Made by a program: the position numbers and the translations under genes
In this document: in pieces, positions 1 through 6,049 of the stretch
How the letters are laid out: the number at the start of each line of letters is the position of its first letter
Numbering within the stretch: the first letter of the stretch is position 1
Notes under the pieces: generated by a model
Database searches by the model: none
Told to the model about the DNA's origin: nothing
What the model saw: only the letters and a program-made list of their open reading frames with translations
Source: JABIEQ01 sp964516055
GTDB lineage: Bacteria > Patescibacteriota > Patescibacteriia > Magasanikbacterales > UBA922
Direction of reading: 5' to 3'
DNA: 15,363 nucleotides
NCBI GenBank assembly: GCA_964516055.1
Contig: CAZEYK010000027.1
Span: forward strand, 1-15,363

Positions 1-57
1 TTTCATAAGGATAAAATAGGGGACCAAAGATACGCGGTATTGTAAAGAAAAAAAAGA

Positions 58-714
58 CTATTCGTCAATGATAGGAAGAGTAAAACAACAATACAAAATA
101 GGAATACCCTGGGCACGGTATTTTTGTTCAAACATTGTTTGCACGCGAAGCACATCATCCTCAGCTAGTGCTTCAGGATGAATAGTTTGTTGTGTTTGTA
201 TTGTTCCACCGAAAGCAGTAATTGCGTTAATTGAGTATTCAAAAAATAACGCATTATCTGTTTTCAGATGAAGCTTCCCTTTGGGTTTTAATAACAGCTG
301 GTATCGTGTCAAAAAATTAGGCGAAGTTAATCGTTTCCGAATATATTTTCCTCGAGGCTGTGGATCGGGAAACGTGATCCATAGTTCATTAACTTCGTTC
401 TTCTCAAAATACTCTGGTAAATGATCAATATACGCCCGTAGAAACGCAACATTGGCTAACTGTTTTTTTGTCGCAGCTGTTGCGCCGTACCAGAGGCGTT
501 CTCCTTGAATATCAATGCCAATAACATTTTGGTGAGGATTTTTTTCTCCAAGTGCGACCGCATATTCACCTTTGCCACACCCAAGTTCAAGAATAAGCGG
601 ATTGTTATTATGAAAGTATACTTCCCTCCAGTGACCGTTCATTTCTTTGGTACAGTCAAAATAATGTGGAAACGTCGTCAACTCAGCAAATCGTTGTGAT
701 TTTTTTCTTGCCAT
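58..714 (-). CDS. trmB: tRNA (guanine-N7-)-methyltransferase TrmB
   Basis: This 218-residue protein methylates N7 of G46 in the variable loop of tRNAs using S-adenosylmethionine. Seen in the sequence: the SAM-binding motif I LELGCGKGEYAVAL near residues 42-55, an acidic motif II around GIDIQGERL, and the TrmB hallmark ITFPDPQPRGKYIRKRL in the middle, where the usual family form is FPDPWPKxxHxKRRL. The C-terminal stretch around YRAQGIPILYCCFTLP fits the family end. Length is normal for bacterial TrmB. The start at 714 gives the expected N terminus, but there is no Shine-Dalgarno upstream. It is transcribed away from the attenuator-controlled cassette to its right. Downstream, positions 1-57 hold only A/T-rich sequence and a possible minus-strand ATG at 6-4 that runs off the window. 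Confidence 0.95.
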   Translation of the reverse strand: MARKKSQRFAELTTFPHYFDCTKEMNGHWREVYFHNNNPLILELGCGKGEYAVALGEKNPHQNVIGIDIQGERLWYGATAATKKQLANVAFLRAYIDHLPEYFEKNEVNELWITFPDPQPRGKYIRKRLTSPNFLTRYQLLLKPKGKLHLKTDNALFFEYSINAITAFGGTIQTQQTIHPEALAEDDVLRVQTMFEQKYRAQGIPILYCCFTLPIIDE

Positions 715-760
715 ATATCGCCCATACTAACAAAAAATAGTATTTTGTCCACAGTTTTCT

Positions 761-790
761 TTGACCTGGGGAAAAACCTATGGTTATGTA
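761..790 (+). promoter_or_regulatory. Putative promoter of the leader/GC-rich gene cassette
   Basis: TTGACC at 761-766 matches the -35 consensus at 5 of 6 positions. It is followed after 17-18 nt by TTATGT/TATGTA at 784-790. Predicted transcription would start near 797, which is at the ATG of the 22-codon leader ORF at 798. Inferred from motif spacing only. Confidence 0.45.
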
Positions 791-797
791 TATGCAT

Positions 798-866
798 ATG
801 AAACATCAAGCAATCTATAGCTGCGAAGCACTAAACCGCCGCAACAATCGACTCTATCGAGAGTAG
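798..866 (+). CDS. Putative 22-codon leader peptide of an attenuator
   Basis: This is a short ORF, too small for ordinary gene calling: ATG at 798-800, 22 sense codons, TAG at 864-866. The peptide begins MKHQAIYSCEALN and ends RRNNRLYRE. Four of its last nine residues are arginine (CGC CGC at 837-842, CGA at 849-851, CGA at 858-860). The tandem Arg codons lie just before the 5' arm of hairpin 1, and the stop codon lies inside its 3' arm, which is the geometry of a classical amino-acid attenuator. There is no Shine-Dalgarno, but the predicted transcription start coincides with the ATG, so translation could be leaderless. It could also be a chance ORF; conservation in related genomes would decide. 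Confidence 0.45.
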   Translation: MKHQAIYSCEALNRRNNRLYRE

Positions 867-870
867 GTTG
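842..870 (+). promoter_or_regulatory. Attenuator hairpin 1 (segments 1 and 2), antiterminator arm
   Basis: ACTCT at 851-855 pairs with AGAGT at 860-864 around an ATCG loop, with outer pairing of CAAC (842-845) and GTTG (867-870). The 3' arm, TCGAGAGTAGG at 857-867, is also complementary at 10 of 11 positions to CCTCCTCTCGA at 914-924, the 5' arm of the downstream terminator. The two structures are therefore mutually exclusive. Confidence 0.5.
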
Positions 871-880
871 TTTTGATGCA

Positions 881-910
881 TCAATTATTATCAATCATTA
901 TCAATCAATA
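881..910 (+). repeat. Three tandem imperfect 10-bp repeats
   Basis: Three consecutive decamers, TCAATTATTA, TCAATCATTA and TCAATCAATA, lie between the two attenuator hairpins. They directly follow the 12-bp palindrome TTGATGCATCAA at 873-884, which overlaps the first decamer. The spacing of one helical turn could suit a DNA-binding protein, or it may be an unstructured spacer of the leader RNA. No function can be assigned. Confidence 0.5.
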
Positions 911-911
911 T

Positions 912-944
912 AGCCTCCTCTCGACAGAGAGGGGCTTTTGTTTT
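912..944 (+). terminator. Intrinsic terminator within the leader (attenuator segments 3 and 4)
   Basis: AGCCTCCTCTC at 912-922, loop GACA, then GAGAGGGGCT at 927-936 forms a stem of about 10 bp with one bulge and one G-U pair. It is followed directly by TTTTGTTTT. It faces the plus strand and lies 65 nt before the start of the GC-rich gene, so full-length expression requires readthrough. Its 5' arm can instead pair with 857-867. Confidence 0.7.
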
Positions 945-995
945 CATACAGAAAACAACATGAAAATTCATGGCATATAGCAAGCCAACAGCAGC

Positions 996-1001
996 AAGGA
1001 G
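996..1001 (+). promoter_or_regulatory. Shine-Dalgarno AAGGAG deciding the start at 1009
   Basis: A perfect AAGGAG lies 7 nt upstream of ATG 1009. It is the only canonical Shine-Dalgarno at normal spacing that I find before any gene in the window. It favours ATG 1009 over the in-frame ATG at 970, which has no such site. Confidence 0.7.
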
Positions 1002-1008
1002 TAGATCC

Positions 1009-1824
1009 ATGCGCTATCATCATCGCAAGCAGGTTCCTCCCCGTCGGTTCTATGTTCCTCGCGACTTCATCAACGGCAAGTGGATTGGTCGCCCGTCCGT
1101 GTGGTATGGGATCGCGCGGCGGCTGGCATACTCCGAAAGGATCACGCAGAAGGATCCGTACCTTCGCCTGCATTTTGCCCATGCAGGGAGGAACGGTGAC
1201 CCTTGGGGAGGGATGTCCCTCGAAGTGAATGGGGAAACCTACCACTTCGGCGCCGGAATGCATCGCTACCCGCACTGCATCACCAAAGACCGAGACGTCA
1301 CCGAAGAAGGGCTCAACATGCTGGCAACGGGCATGCCTGGGTACCTCACGGTGGAGTGGATCGACTGGCGGTGGGTCCAGATCGAATGTGATGTGACTCC
1401 GCTGTTTCAGCCGGAGGACATCAAGAAGATTCACGTCCTCTACCAGAAAATGGCACAGCATCCGGAACTGGTCCCCCCGTACCAGTCTCCCACCTGGGCC
1501 AAAAGGTTTGGGAAGCACATTCTGCTTCCCGATGGACGCAACTGCACTACCATTCATATGAAGAACATGGAACCCTATCTGGGGTGTACTGTTCAGGAGC
1601 ATTCACCGCTTCTTGCGATGAATACGTTGCAGCAACATCTGGCAGCTCGTGGCTACACGAGATTGGCGACTTCTGGGGATAACGCCGTATCCCATCTGCT
1701 GTGTTTGCCCGAGGAACAGCTGTGGGGGAGGGTTCTCGCCTATGATGATCGGGTTGACTGGAACCTGGTGGCAAAAGGCGAACAACCGCTTCCCAGCGGG
1801 ATGCAGCTGAAAGATCTGCGCTAA
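1009..1824 (+). CDS. GC-rich hypothetical protein of unknown family
   Basis: This 271-residue protein (284 if the ATG at 970 is used) is one I do not recognise. It has no signal peptide or membrane helix. It begins with a basic region, MRYHHRKQVPPRRF. The middle contains a motif-like run rich in His, Gly and aromatic residues, FGAGMHRYPHC, then a Trp-rich segment, VEWIDWRWVQIECDV, and it ends in a hydrophilic tail. The coding region is about 55-60% GC, against about 40% in its neighbours, with G/C-rich third positions (AAG, CTG, GTG). It is the only gene here with a canonical Shine-Dalgarno. It sits behind a promoter, leader ORF and terminator, and is closed by strong hairpins. Composition and translation signals suggest acquisition or a specialised regulated role; both are inferences. 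The opposite-strand ORF over the same bases reads as a shadow. Confidence 0.75.
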   Translation: MRYHHRKQVPPRRFYVPRDFINGKWIGRPSVWYGIARRLAYSERITQKDPYLRLHFAHAGRNGDPWGGMSLEVNGETYHFGAGMHRYPHCITKDRDVTEEGLNMLATGMPGYLTVEWIDWRWVQIECDVTPLFQPEDIKKIHVLYQKMAQHPELVPPYQSPTWAKRFGKHILLPDGRNCTTIHMKNMEPYLGCTVQEHSPLLAMNTLQQHLAARGYTRLATSGDNAVSHLLCLPEEQLWGRVLAYDDRVDWNLVAKGEQPLPSGMQLKDLR

Positions 1825-1864
1825 AGTGAAAACAGCGCAAAAAATAAACATGCAATTCTGCATG
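1817..1864 (+). repeat. Two short hairpins spanning the stop codon of the GC-rich gene
   Basis: TGCGCT (1817-1822) pairs with AGCGCA (1834-1839), with the TAA stop at 1822-1824 at the edge of the stem. A second perfect inverted repeat, CATGCA (1849-1854), ATTC loop, TGCATG (1859-1864), follows. Neither has a downstream U-tract on the plus strand. They may stabilise the 3' end of the transcript. Confidence 0.4.
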
Positions 1865-1910
1865 AAAAAGGTCACCTAGCAGAACAACCATCTGCTAGGT
1901 GACCCAAAAA
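1865..1910 (-). terminator. Strong 14-bp hairpin, terminator-like only on the minus strand
   Basis: GGTCACCTAGCAGA (1870-1883) and TCTGCTAGGTGACC (1891-1904) form a perfect 14-bp stem with a 7-nt loop. AAAAA lies on its left (1865-1869) and CAAAAA on its right (1905-1910). Only in the minus direction is the stem followed by U residues, yet no minus-strand gene ends here. On the plus strand it closes the GC-rich gene without a U-tract. It may be an RNA 3'-end stabiliser or a barrier to antisense transcription. Confidence 0.55.
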
Positions 1911-1917
1911 TAGCTAC

Positions 1918-1946
1918 TTGCAAAACCATAGATCAAATGCTAGAGT
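1918..1946 (+). promoter_or_regulatory. Putative promoter of asnS
   Basis: TTGCAA at 1918-1923, a 17-nt spacer, and TAGAGT at 1941-1946 preceded by TGC (an extended -10). The aspS promoter has the same -35 hexamer and the same TGC extension. The predicted leader is about 17 nt and has no Shine-Dalgarno. Confidence 0.5.
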
Positions 1947-1969
1947 AACACCTCAACTAAGCCAAATAT

Positions 1970-3265
1970 ATGCAAATTTTTATAAAAGACATAGACAAAC
2001 ACGTTGGACAAGATATTCAACTCAAAGGATGGCTCCACAACAAACGATCAAGTGGATCACTTCATTTTTTTACCATCAGAGATGGATCAGGATTTATGCA
2101 AGTGATTGTGAGCAAAAATGATGTAGATGAAAAAGCATGGGAAGCCGCAAATTCATTAACACAAGAATCATCGTTTTCCGTTGTGGGCACCGTGTCTGCT
2201 CATCCAAAAACGCAAGGAGTTTTTGAACTTCATGCAAAACAATTAGAAATTTATCACATTGCAGAAGAATATCCGATTGGAAACAAAGAACATGGTCCAG
2301 ATTTTCTCATGAACCAACGGCACCTCTGGCTTCGCAGCAGCAAGCAGTGGGCAATTCTTCGCGTTCGTGATGCCGTAGAAACGGCAATCAACGAGTATCT
2401 TCATCAACAATATTTTATTAGAACAGATTCTCCTATCTTTACACCAAATGCGTGTGAAGACACCACCGAATTATTTCCTGTGCCATACTTTGATCTTGGT
2501 GAAGCATTTCTTTCACAATCAGGACAACTTTATATCGAAGCCGCCATTGCAAGTGTTGGACGGTGTTATGATTTTGGTCCAGTATTTCGCGCAGAAAAAT
2601 CTGTTACAAAACGGCACCTTACCGAATTTTGGATGATGGATGCTGAAGCCGCTTTTGTTGAACACGAGGAAAACATGAAAATCCAAGAAGGACTCGTACA
2701 AGCAATTGTAAAATCTGTCCTCCACACATGCAAAACAGAACTTGAAATTCTTGAACGAGATACAACCAAACTCGAACATTTAGTTAATCATCGGTTTGAA
2801 CGCCTTGAGTACAAAGATGCCATTGAACGCCTCCAATCACTCGGCTCTGATATTAAATTTGGAGAAGACCTCGGAAATGATGATGAAGGCATGCTCACCC
2901 AAGACAGCGATGTGCCGGTATTCATTCACAAATGGCCAAAATCAATCAAACCATTTTACATGAAAATTGATCCAGAAGATCCAACTCGTGTACTCAACAA
3001 CGACCTTATTGGAATTGAAGGCGCAGGAGAAATCATCGGTGGATCACAACGTGAAGACAGCTATGATTTGCTCTTAAAACGTATTCGCGAAGATGGACTT
3101 ACCGAAGCTGATTACGATTGGTATCTTGATTTACGAAAATACGGATCAGTACCACATTCAGGATTTGGTATTGGAGTAGAACGTATGATTCGGTGGATCA
3201 CGGGCGCTCCACATATTCGCGAAACAATTCCTTTCCCACGCCTTGTCAATAGAATTAAACCCTAA
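1970..3265 (+). CDS. asnS: Asparaginyl-tRNA synthetase
   Basis: This 431-residue class IIb synthetase charges tRNA-Asn with asparagine. The N-terminal OB-fold anticodon-binding domain (about 1-100) includes GWLHNKRSSGSLHFFTIRDG. The catalytic domain carries the AsnRS signature EAFLSQSGQLYIEA (about 178-191), motif 2 FGPVFRAEKSVTKRHLTEFW (about 202-221), and motif 3 GFGIGVER (398-405) followed by IPFPR. The RHLTEFWM form and the GQLYIEA stretch separate AsnRS from archaeal-type AspRS. The length of about 430 residues is like compact archaeal and short bacterial AsnRS. No Shine-Dalgarno precedes ATG 1970. Thirty-one nt separate it from the methyltransferase downstream, so the two may be co-transcribed. 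With the aspS downstream it points to direct Asn-tRNA formation. Confidence 0.93.
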   Translation: MQIFIKDIDKHVGQDIQLKGWLHNKRSSGSLHFFTIRDGSGFMQVIVSKNDVDEKAWEAANSLTQESSFSVVGTVSAHPKTQGVFELHAKQLEIYHIAEEYPIGNKEHGPDFLMNQRHLWLRSSKQWAILRVRDAVETAINEYLHQQYFIRTDSPIFTPNACEDTTELFPVPYFDLGEAFLSQSGQLYIEAAIASVGRCYDFGPVFRAEKSVTKRHLTEFWMMDAEAAFVEHEENMKIQEGLVQAIVKSVLHTCKTELEILERDTTKLEHLVNHRFERLEYKDAIERLQSLGSDIKFGEDLGNDDEGMLTQDSDVPVFIHKWPKSIKPFYMKIDPEDPTRVLNNDLIGIEGAGEIIGGSQREDSYDLLLKRIREDGLTEADYDWYLDLRKYGSVPHSGFGIGVERMIRWITGAPHIRETIPFPRLVNRIKP

Positions 3266-3296
3266 ACAAGTGGGGCAATCTTGTTGATATATCAGT

Positions 3297-4331
3297 ATGG
3301 CCAAAAAGAAAAGACAAAGAATTCCTATTCAAGATAAACTTGACAGATTTTTTGATAGGCTATCAGAAATGTTTGGCCCTTCTTTATCTCATGAGATAAA
3401 ACAGACGTTCGTCGAACGGCTAACAACTTTTCGTATCAACACCATAAAAATCGATAGGGAAGAGGTAAGAAAAATTCTTCAGCAACAAGGGTTCAAAATA
3501 AAACAACTCCCGTGGTGCAAAGAAGCCTACGTCCTCACAAATAAATCAAAACGTGAACTACAAAAACTTGATGTCTATCAAGAAGGAAAAATATACGTCC
3601 AAAGTCTTGCTAGCATGGCACCTGTAGTTGTTCTCGACCCGCAGCCAGGAGAAACAATCCTCGACCTCACCGCAGCACCAGGAAGCAAAACCTCTCAAAT
3701 TGCTGCACGTATGAATAGAAAAGGAGAACTCATCGCAAACGACAAAGACAAAATCCGTTTTTTCAAACTCAAACACAACATGGAGAAACTTGGTGTATCA
3801 GAAAGTCATCCTGAACAGGGTGAAACGGAGTCGAAGGATCATGAGAAAAAAGAATGGACATTCACCCTCCGTATGGAATCTGGGCAAACACTTGCCAAAG
3901 AGTATGATGCATATTTCGATAAAATTCTTCTCGATGCACCATGTAGCGCTGAAGCACGAATTTGTTTAAAAACCCCCAAAACCTACGCCTTCTGGGACGA
4001 AAAGAATATTCAGGATAATGCCACGATACAAGGGATACTTCTTTCAGCTGCCTGGCAAGCACTCAAATCAGGCGGAATTTTGGTATACTCCACCTGTACC
4101 TTTGCACCAGAAGAAAATGAAGTACAGATCAGTAACTTTTTAGCAAAAACAAAGGACGCCAAACTCCTGAACACAAATATTGAACACCTTCACGAACTTC
4201 CTGTCATCACCGAGTGGGAAGAAAAAACGCTTCAAAGAAATATTGGAAATACATTGAGAATTAAGCCAACAAAAGAGGTTGAAGGATTTTTTGTTGCAAA
4301 GATACGCAAACAACCTACAAAGGACTCTTAA
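3297..4331 (+). CDS. RsmB/RsmF-like (NOL1/NOP2/Sun family) RNA m5C methyltransferase
   Basis: This 344-residue SAM-dependent RNA cytosine-5 methyltransferase probably acts on rRNA. Seen: the N-terminal PUA-like/N1 region with FRINTIKID, SAM motif I DLTAAPGSKTSQIA (123-136), motif II acidic AND at 147-149, motif IV LLDAPCS with P215-C216, and motif VI YSTCTFAPEENE with catalytic C267. The C terminus (IKPTKEVEGFFVAKI) is the family's usual last strand. There is no NusB-like N-terminal domain, so it is closer to the short RsmF/YebU or archaeal forms than to full RsmB. Residues 170-183 are encoded by a repeat-like insertion between motifs II and IV, where relatives run straight into the next strand. 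Both catalytic cysteines are intact, so the enzyme is probably active. No Shine-Dalgarno; a TATA-like stretch sits at 3286-3293. Confidence 0.9.
   Translation: MAKKKRQRIPIQDKLDRFFDRLSEMFGPSLSHEIKQTFVERLTTFRINTIKIDREEVRKILQQQGFKIKQLPWCKEAYVLTNKSKRELQKLDVYQEGKIYVQSLASMAPVVVLDPQPGETILDLTAAPGSKTSQIAARMNRKGELIANDKDKIRFFKLKHNMEKLGVSESHPEQGETESKDHEKKEWTFTLRMESGQTLAKEYDAYFDKILLDAPCSAEARICLKTPKTYAFWDEKNIQDNATIQGILLSAAWQALKSGGILVYSTCTFAPEENEVQISNFLAKTKDAKLLNTNIEHLHELPVITEWEEKTLQRNIGNTLRIKPTKEVEGFFVAKIRKQPTKDS
3804..3845 (+). repeat. Dispersed-repeat-like palindromic element inside a coding sequence
   Basis: The bases AGTCATCCTGAACAGG...GTCGAAGGATCATGAG closely resemble, from memory, the dispersed intergenic repeats of many bacterial genomes with the core GTCATCCTGA...GTCGAAGGATC. 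ATCCT (3808-3812) can pair with AGGAT (3835-3839). The 42 nt make exactly 14 codons in frame and add a hydrophilic, Glu-rich surface segment (residues 170-183). No second copy is in this window. Confidence 0.6.
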
Positions 4332-4336
4332 TATTT

Positions 4337-4522
4337 TTGAGAACGGGATTTGAATCAACGTTAGATTATTTACGTGCCACATTGTGTGACATACACTTTA
4401 ATCATGATTATTATAATGAAAAACTTCATCTTACACAGTTTGGCGGCAAACAGTATGATGTAGGTATTCTTGAAGACATAGCTGACAAACTTCCAACAAC
4501 CGAATTTTCCTTGGAAGATTGA
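4337..4522 (+). CDS. Short ORF of unknown function, possible gene remnant
   Basis: A 61-codon frame that can start only at TTG 4337, since it contains no internal ATG. The product has a plausible protein composition (RTGFESTLDYLRATL, then FGGKQYDVGILEDIADKLP) and no membrane segment. It has no Shine-Dalgarno and starts 5 nt after the stop of the RNA methyltransferase gene. It opens an AT-rich stretch that also contains a frameshifted gene. I do not recognise it. It may be a real small protein, or the 3' end of a gene whose front half is gone. Confidence 0.3.
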   Translation: MRTGFESTLDYLRATLCDIHFNHDYYNEKLHLTQFGGKQYDVGILEDIADKLPTTEFSLED

Positions 4523-4558
4523 GCTGTTTTGGAATATACGTAATACAAAAATATCTAT

Positions 4559-5233
4559 ATGTATTTAAATAATAAAATAATATTTAGATTGCTATCACTT
4601 TTTTTTATACCTATTTTTCTGGGGGGTGTATTGGTATTAAGTGATATAGACAAGAAGACAAGTGTGTTCATAATCATACCAATAATATCCATCATACTGG
4701 TGTCATTTTTGAGTAGCTTGTTTAAAATGGCAAAACAAAATTTTTTTCAATATGATGAAATTTTTAAGAAATTAGGGTTTCAAAAAAGAAATATATTTTT
4801 AATATTAACAACATACGAAAAAACACTGGGTAATTCAACTTTACGTATAATGTACAGTCCAGGAAGAGCTTCTTATCAATCCATATTTCATATAACAGCA
4901 AAAGTAGTAGGTAAAAACGATCTCATTATCGGGCATAAAATTTCAATGAATATGAGACATGTAAAAGAAATGCCAAATGTATTTTCATTAAGTAAAGAAG
5001 AAATAAAGGTATTCACAAATAATATTAACTGGGCACAAAACATTTTTTCTCAAGAATACGTCACGACTGCTGTTCGTGAAATGTTTCCTAAACAGAGTCA
5101 ACATGACACACTAAGTATCGTAAATGGACAACTTTTAGTACGAGTATTATTTCATCGTGTACATGAATTAGAAATTAAAAAGTTAATTGAAGGGATTGAA
5201 ATTTTAGTACAGGCAACACAAAAAGTAGTATAA
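4559..5233 (+). CDS. Hypothetical protein with two N-terminal membrane helices
   Basis: This 224-residue protein belongs to no family I recognise. Two hydrophobic helices lie near residues 8-28 (RLLSLFFIPIFLGGVLVL) and 35-57 (SVFIIIPIISIILVSFLSSL), joined by a short loop. A soluble domain of about 165 residues follows (starting FFQYDEIFKKLGFQKR) with mixed alpha/beta character and several basic stretches. The likely topology is a hairpin in the membrane with both the N terminus and the domain in the cytoplasm. The gene is very AT-rich (some lines under 20-30% GC), unlike the housekeeping genes on either side. No Shine-Dalgarno precedes ATG 4559. It sits between a remnant-like ORF and a frameshifted small gene, suggesting an accessory segment. 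Confidence 0.65.
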   Translation: MYLNNKIIFRLLSLFFIPIFLGGVLVLSDIDKKTSVFIIIPIISIILVSFLSSLFKMAKQNFFQYDEIFKKLGFQKRNIFLILTTYEKTLGNSTLRIMYSPGRASYQSIFHITAKVVGKNDLIIGHKISMNMRHVKEMPNVFSLSKEEIKVFTNNINWAQNIFSQEYVTTAVREMFPKQSQHDTLSIVNGQLLVRVLFHRVHELEIKKLIEGIEILVQATQKVV

Positions 5234-5314
5234 TATAAAAAAGTATATAGGGGATTTTAATTAGTAAAAGTCGATTATTAAATTATATTGGAAAAATAAA
5301 TAAGTATACGTATT

Positions 5315-5640
5315 ATGACAGAAAAAAATGTATACGGTATCAACGAAGAAGATACTGTTACGCCCATTATGGTGAGAGATGCCATTATCCAATATTTTTT
5401 AGAAGCACATAAAGATTGTTTGGAACTTGCTATTTTTGACAAAAAAATGACAAAAATGATAATTATTGAAAATGTAAAAAAAGTTTTAGATAAACTGGTG
5501 GAGACTATGAACACCCAACCAAAGAATCATTGTTAGAAGTGATAAATTTCTTAAAAAGTTTTTCCAAAAATTTTCGTTCATCTAAAACTAGTGAAAAACA
5601 TTTTAAATTAATAAGATCATTAATTGATAGAATTGCATAA
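5315..5640 (+). pseudogene. Small hypothetical gene interrupted by a -1 frameshift
   Basis: The first frame starts at ATG 5315 (MTEKNVYGINEEDTVTP) and ends at TAG 5534-5536 after 73 codons. The -1 frame is open from 5494 to TAA 5638-5640 and reads as convincing protein: GGDYEHPTKESLLEVINF, then a Lys/Ser-rich helix and KLIRSLIDRIA. Joining them between 5494 and 5536 gives one product of about 107 residues. It looks like small helical proteins of CPR genomes with a TPIMVRDAI-type N terminus and a C-terminal helical half, but that likeness is from memory. Explanations are a real inactivating indel, an assembly or sequencing error, or recoding. No function can be given. No Shine-Dalgarno precedes the start. 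Confidence 0.6.
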
Positions 5641-5678
5641 TAAATTGGTATTTAAAAAATAAAATAGCATCGAATAAT

Positions 5679-5713
5679 CAAAAAATCTTAGCCTACCAGC
5701 CTGCGATTTTTTG
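5679..5713. terminator. Inverted repeat, possible bidirectional terminator
   Basis: CAAAAAATC (5679-5687) and GATTTTTTG (5705-5713) form a perfect 9-bp A/T-rich stem around a 17-nt loop. Either strand ends its 3' arm in a run of six U. It follows the frameshifted gene and precedes the DUF1653 promoter. The low GC of the stem makes termination uncertain. The rest of 5641-5764 shows nothing else. Confidence 0.4.
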
Positions 5714-5764
5714 TAAAAAAATTCCAAAAACGCTCCAACCCATAATTGATTTCTTTATGGAATT

Positions 5765-5791
5765 TTGTCACACTTCTCATACACATATGAT
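5765..5791 (+). promoter_or_regulatory. Putative promoter of the DUF1653-cupin pair
   Basis: TTGTCA at 5765-5770 and TATGAT at 5786-5791 are good hexamers, but the 15-nt spacer is short. The predicted leader before ATG 5823 is about 25 nt, without a Shine-Dalgarno. Confidence 0.35.
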
Positions 5792-5822
5792 AACGTAGTT
5801 TAACAGTAATCAATGGGCATAT

Positions 5823-6044
5823 ATGGAATTAGGAAAATATAAGCACTATAAAGGATCTTTGGTAGAGGTCATAGGAATTGTAAATCATAGTGAAACAGTA
5901 GAACAAATGGTTTTATATAAAAAAATAGAAGCACACAACGGGTATCCCGCAGGAACGTTGTGGGTGAGACCACTAAAAATGTTTTTTGAACAAGTACTCG
6001 TTGATGGAAAAGAAATGCCAAGATTTGCCAAAATAAATGAGTAA
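5823..6044 (+). CDS. DUF1653 domain protein
   Basis: This 73-residue protein covers essentially the whole DUF1653 domain. Seen: GKYKHYKGSLVEVIGI at the N terminus, then HSETVEQMVLYK, GTLWVRPLKMFFE and VDGKEMPRF, which are the conserved blocks of the family (typical form GxYxHYKGxxYxVIG...HSETxExxVxY...LWVRPxxMFxExV...GxxxPRF). The family is a small, cytosolic beta-rich domain of unknown biochemical role, found alone or fused to other domains. It lies 5 nt upstream of the cupin gene, so the two are almost certainly co-transcribed. The start at 5823 matches the family N terminus; no Shine-Dalgarno is visible. Confidence 0.85.
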   Translation: MELGKYKHYKGSLVEVIGIVNHSETVEQMVLYKKIEAHNGYPAGTLWVRPLKMFFEQVLVDGKEMPRFAKINE

Positions 6045-6049
6045 AAGAA

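Noticed and set aside
1..57. Possible minus-strand ATG at 6-4 of a gene leaving the window
   Set aside because: Only two codons are visible, so no coding call can be supported.
745..753. DnaA-box-like TTGTCCACA
   Set aside because: A single site with one mismatch, with no cluster, no AT-rich unwinding region and no dnaA or dnaN nearby; not evidence of an origin.
970..1008. Upstream ATG extending the GC-rich gene by 13 codons
   Set aside because: No SD before it, whereas ATG 1009 has AAGGAG at ideal spacing. It remains possible but less likely.
901..1602. Long minus-strand ORF opposite the GC-rich gene
   Set aside because: Its protein composition (many Pro, His, Cys) is that of a shadow, there is no ribosome site, and the plus-strand frame has a perfect SD and natural composition.
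5476..5482. A7 run in the frameshifted gene as a programmed -1 slippery site
   Set aside because: The -1 frame entered there meets TAA at 5491-5493 before reaching the conserved-looking second half, so slippage at this run could not make the joined product.
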